A program made the position numbers and the translations under genes. A stretch of DNA of 15,151 nt. Source: JBDKGH01 sp039798265 (GTDB taxonomy: Bacteria; Bacteroidota; Bacteroidia; Flavobacteriales_D; Sanyastnellaceae). This document shows, piece after piece, positions 1 to 6,732 of the stretch; the first letter of the stretch is position 1; the number at the start of each line of letters is the position of its first letter. The stretch is taken from assembly GCA_039798265.1 (NCBI GenBank), contig JBDKGH010000014.1, positions 1 to 15,151 of the forward strand, read 5' to 3'. The notes under the pieces are model-generated. The model had not been told where the DNA came from, did no database searches, and worked only from the letters and a program-made list of their open reading frames with translations.

Positions 1-417
1 GTAAAGCTCCATTTGCCTATGGATGTGGTGGCTGCGGATAAATTTGCGAACGACGCGGCCACTGTCGTTGGTGGAACAGCAGTTGTGCCCAATGGCTGGT
101 TGGGTCTAGATATCGGACCAATGGCCGAGAGTGATTTTGAAGCTGTTATTCTCGCTTCGAAAACGATACTTTGGAATGGCCCTGCTGGTGTGTTCGAAAT
201 GGAAAAATTTGCCAACGGTACAAAAGCAATTGCCAACGCCTTGGTGAAAGCCACGGAAAAAGGGGCTTTTACCCTTGTAGGCGGCGGCGATAGTGTTGCT
301 GCCATCAATCAATTTGGCTTGGCTGAAAAAGTAAGTTATGTGAGTACCGGAGGTGGCGCTATGCTCGAAAGCCTCGAGGGTATTGAGCTACCAGGTATCG
401 CAGCAATTAAGAATTAA
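1..417 (+). CDS. pgk: Phosphoglycerate kinase, C-terminal part (5'-truncated by window edge)
   Basis: This is the end of the glycolytic enzyme that converts 1,3-bisphosphoglycerate and ADP to 3-phosphoglycerate and ATP in the cytosol. The frame is open from base 1 (VKLHLPMDVVAADKF) and about 138 residues are present, against roughly 390-400 in the family, so only the C-terminal nucleotide-binding domain is seen. Family hallmarks are visible: the segment leading to GWLGLDIGP, the WNGPAGVFE motif whose Glu contacts the nucleotide ribose, the glycine-rich LVGGGDSVAAI loop, and STGGGAMLE followed by the usual LEG..LPGI ending. The stop TAA is at 415-417. A strong terminator follows directly, so this gene appears transcriptionally separate from the downstream cluster. 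Nothing in the visible part looks broken. Confidence 0.97.
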   Translation, partial: VKLHLPMDVVAADKFANDAATVVGGTAVVPNGWLGLDIGPMAESDFEAVILASKTILWNGPAGVFEMEKFANGTKAIANALVKATEKGAFTLVGGGDSVAAINQFGLAEKVSYVSTGGGAMLESLEGIELPGIAAIKN

Positions 418-429
418 AGAACAAAGCAG

Positions 430-460
430 AAATTCGAGCACGGGACAGTGCTCGAATTTT
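430..460 (+). terminator. Intrinsic terminator of pgk
   Basis: A perfect 11-bp inverted repeat, AATTCGAGCAC (431-441) and GTGCTCGAATT (448-458), encloses the 6-nt loop GGGACA. One more A-T pair forms at 430/459. The right arm runs into a short T tract (457-460). It starts 13 nt after the pgk stop codon, which is the expected place for a rho-independent terminator. The T tract is short (TTTT), so efficiency is uncertain, but the stem is strong. Confidence 0.85.
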
Positions 461-623
461 ATGCGCAGCAGGTGGGGGTGTTCGCTGGTATTGGTAATAT
501 TAGTTTAACATAGCCAATCGTATCTGTCAGTATCCCGTTCAGTCCCGTTTTTTTCTCATTGAGATAATTTGCGGTAGGGTGATCAATTCTTCGATTGAAT
601 CTTTGAGGTAAATAACCTTAACT
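461..623. other. Intergenic region, probable promoter region of the 624-10934 gene run
   Basis: This non-coding stretch lies between the pgk terminator and the first gene of the long cluster, so a promoter is expected here. A possible -7-like element AATCTTTG (598-605; consensus TAnnTTTG) and an upstream TTTG (568-571) are present, but their 26-nt spacing is longer than usual, so neither is called. A short inverted repeat, TGAGGT/ACCTTA with loop AAATA (604-620, one G-T pair), sits just before the GTG start. A direct repeat TCCCGTT occurs twice around 531-549. None of these is strong enough for a functional claim. Confidence 0.4.
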
Positions 624-2819
624 GTGAAGAATTCGCTGCTGATTTTGTTGCTCTTGACATTATGCTTGTGTGGTAATAGTCAAATTTGGACACAAGATTT
701 TGAAACCAATGGATTGGGTACTCAATATACCTCCGTTTCGGTTTTTACCAATAATCCAAACGCGCATTATAATAGAACGAACGGTGTAGGAATTTCCACT
801 ACTACCGCTCCTTATTCGGCTATGCATGGCTCTTTTTATTGGGCGGGTGAAAACCAAAACGATCAGTCCGTTGGTGGCGATGGCTTGTCTTTGAAAACAA
901 TCACCTTTACGGCTATTAACGTAGCAGGCCAAACGAACCTCCAGTTTCGTGGCTTGATTGCTAGTGGTAACACCTTGGCTGGATACGATTTCAATGATTC
1001 ATTTTATTTCGAATATAGAATGGATGCCGGCCCTTGGACCAAATTCCTTCAGTTCGCCGCACCCTCGATGGGAGGTAATATTGGGTTGAAACAGGATGTG
1101 AACTTGGATGGCATTGGCGAGGGAAGTGCGCTTACCCCTCAGTTTGCTCAGTTTTCGTCGTCTTTACCAGTAACAGGAAATTCGCTTCAAATTAGAATCA
1201 CCACCATCAATGATGGTTTGGGTGAAGAAATAGCGTTCGATTATCTCCGATTGTATTCGCTTACTACACCTGTTCTCGGTTGCACCAATCCTTTAGCGAG
1301 CAATTTTAATGTGGCTGCAAATACGGATAACGGCTCTTGTTCTATTTTGGGTTGTGTTGATAACACGGCCCTGAATTTTAATCCTCAAGCGAATGCATCG
1401 AACGGAACGTGTATCTACACCGTTCCCAACTTAATTATTAATGAAGTGCATTATAACCCGAGCTTGTACGCGGGTTTTGCGGATAATACCCATGAGTTTA
1501 TTGAGATTTACAACCGACAATCCACCCCTGTAAACTTGGTAGGTTTTCGCTTGGCTGGCGCTGTGGATTACACGTTTGTAGCAGGTTCTACTATTGCAGC
1601 TGGTGGTTACGTAGTGGTGGCGGCTAACGCTGCCACGTATGCGGGTGTAGGCGTTCCGGTTTATCAATTTATTGGAAGCCTTAGCAACTCAGGTGATGTG
1701 GTGCGATTGGTAAATCCGCAAAACATTTTGATAGATGCGGTAGGTTATTACCCCAATGTTCCATGGCCAACTACCGCCAATGGTAATGGTGGTTCTCTGC
1801 AATTAACCAACCCTCTACTCAATAACGATCTGTTCTCTAGTTGGTGTGCTGATCCTCCAACGGCGGGTGTTCAAAATGCGTGTTATGCATTAATCACCGG
1901 TTGTACTGATCCGCTTGCACTAAACTACAATGCTTCGGCACAAACGAATGACAACTCTTGCGTGTACGCTGGATGCACTTATCCAAATGCAAGTAACTAT
2001 AGCGCATCTGCCTCTATCGATGATGGAAGCTGCTCGTTTGGAAGCAATACGGTTTATGGTTGCACGTATTCCGCTGCAACCAATTTTAATGCGGCCGCAA
2101 ATTTTGACGATGGTTCTTGTCTTTTTGCCGCTCCTCTTCCTGGCTGCACCAACCCTGCAGCAATCAATTATAACGCAAACGCGCAGATCGATAATGGAAG
2201 CTGCCAATATGCTACACTTATCCCTGGCTGTACATATCCAAATGCCATTAATTACAACCCAACAGCACAGGTAGATAATGGCAGTTGCCTATATGCCTCG
2301 CCCATTCCAGGATGTACAAATGCATCAGCACTGAATTATAATGCTAATGCACAAATAGACAATGGTACTTGTGTGTATCCTGTGCCTGTGCAAGGTTGCA
2401 CATATCCTGACGCTTCGAATTTTAATCCGAATGCTACCTTAGATGATGGTTCATGTCTATTTGTTGTGTCTGTTTCTTTTGGGTGTACCTATTCCAATGC
2501 GCTCAACTTTGATCCAAACGCTAATCGCGACGATGGTTCATGCAATTTTCCAGTGCCTATTTCTGGATGCACCAATGCTACTGCATTAAATTATAATCCA
2601 TTGGCGCAAGTGGATGATAACAGTTGTGTTTACCTCGTGCCAACCTCTGGTTGTACCTATCCAGGAGCGTTAAATTATTCTATGTCTGCCCAGGCAGATG
2701 ATGGTAGCTGTGTGTTCCCTAACATCAACGCTTGTCTTGGTGATTTAAATAATGATCAACTCGTAGGGGTAAGTGATCTTATCCTCTTCATTAACGTGTT
2801 CGGCTCTACTTGTAATTAA
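624..2819 (+). CDS. Secreted lamin-tail-domain protein with twelve GCT...DDGSC Cys repeats and a dockerin-like C-terminus
   Basis: Predicted secreted or surface protein of 731 aa. The start is GTG at 624: an in-frame TAA at 609-611 rules out a longer frame, and GTG leads straight into a signal peptide (MKNSLLILLLLTLCLCGNSQ). Residues about 22-215 form an N-terminal domain I do not recognise. Two Cys-pair repeats (residues 219-265) are followed by a lamin-tail-like domain (from about 269, LIINEVHYNP, through EFIEIYNRQSTPVNLVGFRL and GGYVVVAANAA). Ten more Cys repeats (426-698) and a final calcium-loop-like motif complete the protein. That motif has D707, N709, D711 and D718 in a DxNxDx6D pattern, as in dockerins. 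Unlike the next gene it lacks a recognisable T9SS type A tail. The first and last Cys of each repeat may form a disulfide. The next gene starts 2 nt after the stop. Likely structural, adhesive or carbohydrate/surface binding; no enzymatic motif seen. Confidence 0.9.
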   Translation: MKNSLLILLLLTLCLCGNSQIWTQDFETNGLGTQYTSVSVFTNNPNAHYNRTNGVGISTTTAPYSAMHGSFYWAGENQNDQSVGGDGLSLKTITFTAINVAGQTNLQFRGLIASGNTLAGYDFNDSFYFEYRMDAGPWTKFLQFAAPSMGGNIGLKQDVNLDGIGEGSALTPQFAQFSSSLPVTGNSLQIRITTINDGLGEEIAFDYLRLYSLTTPVLGCTNPLASNFNVAANTDNGSCSILGCVDNTALNFNPQANASNGTCIYTVPNLIINEVHYNPSLYAGFADNTHEFIEIYNRQSTPVNLVGFRLAGAVDYTFVAGSTIAAGGYVVVAANAATYAGVGVPVYQFIGSLSNSGDVVRLVNPQNILIDAVGYYPNVPWPTTANGNGGSLQLTNPLLNNDLFSSWCADPPTAGVQNACYALITGCTDPLALNYNASAQTNDNSCVYAGCTYPNASNYSASASIDDGSCSFGSNTVYGCTYSAATNFNAAANFDDGSCLFAAPLPGCTNPAAINYNANAQIDNGSCQYATLIPGCTYPNAINYNPTAQVDNGSCLYASPIPGCTNASALNYNANAQIDNGTCVYPVPVQGCTYPDASNFNPNATLDDGSCLFVVSVSFGCTYSNALNFDPNANRDDGSCNFPVPISGCTNATALNYNPLAQVDDNSCVYLVPTSGCTYPGALNYSMSAQADDGSCVFPNINACLGDLNNDQLVGVSDLILFINVFGSTCN
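1278..1418 (+). repeat. First block of Cys-pair repeats (2 units)
   Basis: Two coding repeats of the pattern GCxxxxAxNxNxxAxxxNGxC lie at residues 219-265 of the 624-2819 protein. The second unit begins GCVDNTALNF, a divergent form of GCTxxxALNY. They are separated from the other ten units by the lamin-tail-like domain, so the domain either inserted into the repeat array or the array spread to both sides of it. Confidence 0.85.
1899..2717 (+). repeat. Second block of Cys-pair repeats (10 units, about 84 bp each)
   Basis: Ten tandem coding units of GCT[YND]xxAxNYxxxAxxDDGSC begin at residues 426, 450, 479, 507, 535, 563, 591, 620, 648 and 676 of the host protein. Unit lengths are 24, 29, 28, 28, 28, 28, 29, 28, 28 and 27 residues. 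Each unit has two Cys about 20 residues apart and an acidic D-D/N-G-S/T-C end, joined by a short hydrophobic linker such as LFAAPLP. The fourth residue alternates Y or N in an order that suggests a longer five-unit period (see findings). The DNA copies are well diverged, so this is an old protein repeat and not a recent DNA expansion. Confidence 0.9.
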
Positions 2820-2821
2820 AT

Positions 2822-5698
2822 ATGAAAAAACTAATGTGCTTTTTGGGAGCACTATTCGTGTCCCAACTTTCTTTTGCTCAACAACCTCTCGTATGGGCAA
2901 AAAACTTTAATGGTAAAGGTGATTTTTCTGATCGGTATAATTCTGTGGTGACAGATGCTTCTGGAAATATTTACCTCGGTGGATCTACCGTGAATACGGA
3001 TCAAAACCGCGATTACCTCATTGAGAAATTAGATGCTAATGGCAACTTGATTTGGCGATCTATTTTTCCTTGTAATGGCGGAGGTCCCGATGAAGTAAAA
3101 GCCATCAAACTCGCAGGTAATAACCGGGTAGTAGTAACGGGTTACGGAAATCACATCGGAACGGGTAACGATTTCTGGACCATGTATATGGATGCCGCTT
3201 CCGGCGATACTTTGTGGACTCGCTTGTTTAACGACCCTACCCTCAACCAATATGATCAAGCGAATGACTTGGCCATTGATGGACAAGGTAACATCATCGT
3301 AACGGGTGAAGGTGACCGCGATGTGACTGGAGTGACCAATGATGATTTATTGGTTGTAAAATATGATCAAAACGGAAGCTTACTTTGGAGTCAGCGTTTC
3401 AATGATATCGGTAATGCCACAGATAGAGGTGAGAAAGTAGTGGTAGACAACGCGAATAATATTTACGTTACCGGTCGCTCGAATAATGGTGCGGATGATG
3501 ATTTTGTAACCATCAAGTACAGTGCTCAAGGCACTCAACAGTGGATTCAATTCGTGGACTACGGCGGTATAGATCGTGCTACGGATATGGGTATTGATGG
3601 ACAAAACAATATTTATGTGACTGGTCGCAGAAGCAACGGGGTAGATGATGATTACTGCACTGTGAAATATAGTTCTGCAGGCACTTTGGTGTTTTCGAAA
3701 TTTTTCGATTTCGTGGAAGATGATCGTGCGGAAGCCATTGCAGTAAACACCGACGGAAGTTTTGTAGTAACAGGTAGAAGCGATGCCAATGCAACGGCTG
3801 TGCTCAACTATAATTACTACACCGTAAAGTATGATGCTAACGGAACTCAGCAATGGGCCGTGTCATATGAAGGTACAGGTTCTAATGACGATTGGGCAAC
3901 GGCAGTAGCCATGAATGCCGCAGGTGAAGTTGCTGTTACGGGATTTTCAGATGAAGACGCTTCTGTGAACATCAAAAATGCGATGGTATCTATTCTTTAC
4001 TCGGCAGCGGGATCTGCGCAGTGGACCAATACCGTTGCTTCTCCTGGCGCTGATGAAGGTGTAGATGTAACATTCAATTCAAACGGAAAAGTGATCGCTT
4101 GTGGTTTTAAATCGACGGACCAAGTAAACCGCGATGCGGTATGTGCAATGATTCAAAATGCTACAAGCACCGAACATACGTTTAACGGACAAGGCGATGT
4201 ATCTGATAACGTTCGCGAAATAGAAGTGGATGCGAACGGAAATATCTACGCAGTGGGCTACTCTGTAAAGCTGGATTTGGACCGCGATTTCTTTTTGGTG
4301 AAATTAAATACACTCGGCGACACCCTTTGGACCAGAAGTATTTCGGGTTCGTTATACGGTAGCGATGAAGAATCGAATAGCGTTGCAATTGATCCTTCAG
4401 GGAATATTTTGATTGCTGGATACATCAAAAACAGCGGCACCGGTTCTGATATTCTCTTGCAAAAATTCTCTCCCGCTGGTGTGCAATTATGGAGCACCGT
4501 GTGGGATAACGCAGCACACGAGTCTGATCGTTCTTATGATATTCAAACCGATGCTTCGGGTAATATTTACTTAGTTGGAAAAACAGATGTAGATCCGATT
4601 TATACCACCAACGATCAAGCGTTTATCGCTAAATTTTCGACAGCAGGTGCTGTACTTTGGACCTATACCTTCAGCGGAACTTCTACCTACCAGGATCGTT
4701 TGAAGTTGGTGAAAGTGCTTTCTACCGGCGAAGTAATTGGGGTTGGAAGGCAAGGTACTGCAGCGGCTTCAGACGATGTGCTAGTGCTCAAATTGTCTGC
4801 TACAGGTCAATTGATCTGGTCGTACGCTTGGGATGGCGATGGTGGTTTCGACGATCCAGTGGACTTGGAAGTAGATGCGAGTGGACTAATCTACATTGCT
4901 GCTAATGCCTCAAGTGCTGCTGATGTGTTGAATAGAAACGCCGCTATGTTGGTGCTCAATTCACAAGGTGCGCTGCAGTGGGAATATGCCTATGATGGTG
5001 GACAAGACGATTACACCAGCGAATTGATTGTAGATGGTAATGTAAAATATACCGTCAGCTCGAATAGCGGAACGGCGTTAAATCCTGACTATGCCGCTTT
5101 GTTTTTAGAAGTAAATAACGGAGCTCTCATTAACTCATTTACAAATGGGTTAAATGATGGTCTCGATCAGCGAGCTGATCACATCGTAAAAGCCAATGGT
5201 GTCATTACACTGGTAGGTCGCACAGCGAGCAACTTGACAGATCCTCGTTATGATCTTTTCTTGCGCGCTTATGATGCAAATGGTAGTTTAACGAATCTGA
5301 ACATCTACCCAATCTCTGACAGTTCAGAATTCCTTGCTTCTGTGGTTGTTCGAAACAACAGTCTCTGGGGCGGCGGAAGCACAGCAGATCTCAACGGAAG
5401 ACGCAATATGTTGTTTACCTATTTCGACCTCACCCTGGGTATTGAGGAAGTCAATCAACAGTCTTCTTTTGAGGTGTTCCCAAATCCAGCCACTGATCGG
5501 TTGTTCATCAACGATGTGGTGGTGCGCGATGAATCGGTGCTTTCCATTTTCAACAACGAAGGCCAATTGATTTCACGAACTGCTCTCCTGCAAAGCAATC
5601 AAGCCATCGATGTACAAACTCTTCCTGCTGGTTTATACACCATTCAATTATGGAATGGTCATAGCTACCAGTATTCAAAATTTATAAAAACACACTAA
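2822..5698 (+). CDS. T9SS-secreted SBBP-type beta-propeller protein, two tandem halves
   Basis: A 958-aa protein with a signal peptide (MKKLMCFLGALFVSQLSFAQ, probable cleavage after A19) and a C-terminal type A sorting domain (about residues 883-958: FEVFPNPATDRLFI, then LPAGLYTIQLW and YSKFIKTH). It is therefore predicted to cross the outer membrane by the type IX system and to be released or attached at the surface. The middle consists of beta-propeller blades of the SBBP kind, each with a D-x-x-G-N-I-Y-V-T-G core (for example DGQGNIIVTGEGD, DNANNIYVTGRSN, DASGNIYLVGKTD). The blades fall into two related halves, starting at F29 (FNGKGDFSD) and F454 (FNGQGDVSD), with about eight blade cores each. 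No catalytic motif is seen; such proteins are usually binding or structural. The start lies 2 nt after the previous stop and the next gene begins 10 nt after its end, which indicates co-transcription. Confidence 0.93.
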   Translation: MKKLMCFLGALFVSQLSFAQQPLVWAKNFNGKGDFSDRYNSVVTDASGNIYLGGSTVNTDQNRDYLIEKLDANGNLIWRSIFPCNGGGPDEVKAIKLAGNNRVVVTGYGNHIGTGNDFWTMYMDAASGDTLWTRLFNDPTLNQYDQANDLAIDGQGNIIVTGEGDRDVTGVTNDDLLVVKYDQNGSLLWSQRFNDIGNATDRGEKVVVDNANNIYVTGRSNNGADDDFVTIKYSAQGTQQWIQFVDYGGIDRATDMGIDGQNNIYVTGRRSNGVDDDYCTVKYSSAGTLVFSKFFDFVEDDRAEAIAVNTDGSFVVTGRSDANATAVLNYNYYTVKYDANGTQQWAVSYEGTGSNDDWATAVAMNAAGEVAVTGFSDEDASVNIKNAMVSILYSAAGSAQWTNTVASPGADEGVDVTFNSNGKVIACGFKSTDQVNRDAVCAMIQNATSTEHTFNGQGDVSDNVREIEVDANGNIYAVGYSVKLDLDRDFFLVKLNTLGDTLWTRSISGSLYGSDEESNSVAIDPSGNILIAGYIKNSGTGSDILLQKFSPAGVQLWSTVWDNAAHESDRSYDIQTDASGNIYLVGKTDVDPIYTTNDQAFIAKFSTAGAVLWTYTFSGTSTYQDRLKLVKVLSTGEVIGVGRQGTAAASDDVLVLKLSATGQLIWSYAWDGDGGFDDPVDLEVDASGLIYIAANASSAADVLNRNAAMLVLNSQGALQWEYAYDGGQDDYTSELIVDGNVKYTVSSNSGTALNPDYAALFLEVNNGALINSFTNGLNDGLDQRADHIVKANGVITLVGRTASNLTDPRYDLFLRAYDANGSLTNLNIYPISDSSEFLASVVVRNNSLWGGGSTADLNGRRNMLFTYFDLTLGIEEVNQQSSFEVFPNPATDRLFINDVVVRDESVLSIFNNEGQLISRTALLQSNQAIDVQTLPAGLYTIQLWNGHSYQYSKFIKTH

Positions 5699-5708
5699 GA
5701 CAGCGAAT

Positions 5709-6728
5709 ATGAAACTTAAAAGAACACTCGTTTCTAAAGATGTAACGGATTATGTGATCAACGAATCACTCAATAAAACGTACTTGCCGAAAGCAGGTGA
5801 CCTCGCGCTATTTGAAATTCTCGAAATTGGCAAGCACTCTTCTGTACAAAGTGATCAAATTCGCAATGTGGCCATTTTTGAAGGTGATGTGATTATGGCA
5901 GCTTTCGCCGATCGCTACGCCACTTCTCAGTATGAAGGCTATGTACCCACTGAATTTTTAGATGAATATCACATCTTGGGTGCTGGTGGTGCCATCGGTA
6001 TAGTGAAATCTCAAAACGCGGCTCTCGACTACATTGAACCTACCAAATTAAAACTCATCGGATACTGCTGCAATAATACCGGTGATGTGATCAATACAAA
6101 GTTTTATCAAAAGGAACGTATTTCGTTTAACGGCACTGTGCCTAATGATATGAAAGTGATCTTGTCCATTGGCTCTACCATGGATAGCGGAAAAACAACT
6201 ACCGCCGCTCACGTAGCAAGAGGCTTGCGCACTACAGGCAAACGTGTAGCGTTCATCAAATTCACTGGAACGGCCTACTCAAAGGACAAAGATTACGTTC
6301 AAGACTGTGGCGCAGATATCACCTTGGACTTTTCAGATATGGGTTATCCTTCTACCTATATGTGTAGCAAAGAAGATCTATTAGACGTTTATCAATCGCT
6401 CTTACATCGTATCAGCCAATTTGAACCATCTTATTTGGTAATGGAAATTGCTGATGGTTTGTTGCAACGCGAAACGGCCTTTTTACTACAGGATAAAGCC
6501 TTCATGAATACTATTCATAACGTGGTATTCTCCTGCGGCGATAGCTTGGCAGCGATTCAAGGAATTGAGATATTGAAAAAATATGGTATCCATCCGTGTG
6601 TAATTAGTGGTAGATTTACCATGAGTCCTCTGCTCATTAGTGAAGTACAAGAGTTCTTGAACTTACCTGTACTCACCATCGAGCAAATAATGACGGGTGA
6701 ATTCAACCATTATTTTTTAACGAAATAA
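5709..6728 (+). CDS. BioD/DUF1611-like P-loop NTPase, function unknown
   Basis: A 339-aa protein without signal peptide or membrane segments, so cytosolic. Residues about 1-145 form an N-terminal domain I do not recognise, rich in beta-strand-like segments (GDLALFEILEIG, GDVIMAAFADRYATSQYEG, YHILGAGGAIGIV). Residues 146-339 form a P-loop domain. The nucleotide-binding loop G155-STMDS-G161-K162-T163 has the five-residue spacing typical of dethiobiotin synthetase (GTDTxVGKT) and of MobB/DUF1611-type NTPases, not the classical GxxxxGKT. The LVMEIADG segment (E246) is a likely Walker B-like acidic strand, and SCGDSLAAIQGIEIL resembles the base or Mg-binding end of this fold. All key P-loop residues are intact, so activity is expected. 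The substrate is unknown; it is not BioD itself, which is much shorter and lacks the N-terminal domain. It directly precedes the motif-less ABC-like gene, which suggests a partnership (inference). Confidence 0.8.
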   Translation: MKLKRTLVSKDVTDYVINESLNKTYLPKAGDLALFEILEIGKHSSVQSDQIRNVAIFEGDVIMAAFADRYATSQYEGYVPTEFLDEYHILGAGGAIGIVKSQNAALDYIEPTKLKLIGYCCNNTGDVINTKFYQKERISFNGTVPNDMKVILSIGSTMDSGKTTTAAHVARGLRTTGKRVAFIKFTGTAYSKDKDYVQDCGADITLDFSDMGYPSTYMCSKEDLLDVYQSLLHRISQFEPSYLVMEIADGLLQRETAFLLQDKAFMNTIHNVVFSCGDSLAAIQGIEILKKYGIHPCVISGRFTMSPLLISEVQEFLNLPVLTIEQIMTGEFNHYFLTK

Positions 6729-6732
6729 ACCG

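Noticed and set aside
568..605. TTTG (568-571) and AATCTTTG (598-605) as the promoter of the long gene run
   Set aside because: The 26-nt spacing is longer than usual for Bacteroidota promoters, and the -7-like box lacks its first T; mentioned only as a weak possibility.
1899..2717. Evenly spaced repeats that could suggest a CRISPR array
   Set aside because: The units are about 84 bp, diverged in DNA, and keep one protein pattern without stops, so they are coding repeats.
3380..3853. Long open frame on the - strand inside the propeller gene
   Set aside because: It lies fully opposite a well-supported coding frame, has no signal peptide or recognisable domain, and its composition is what the complement of the propeller repeats gives.
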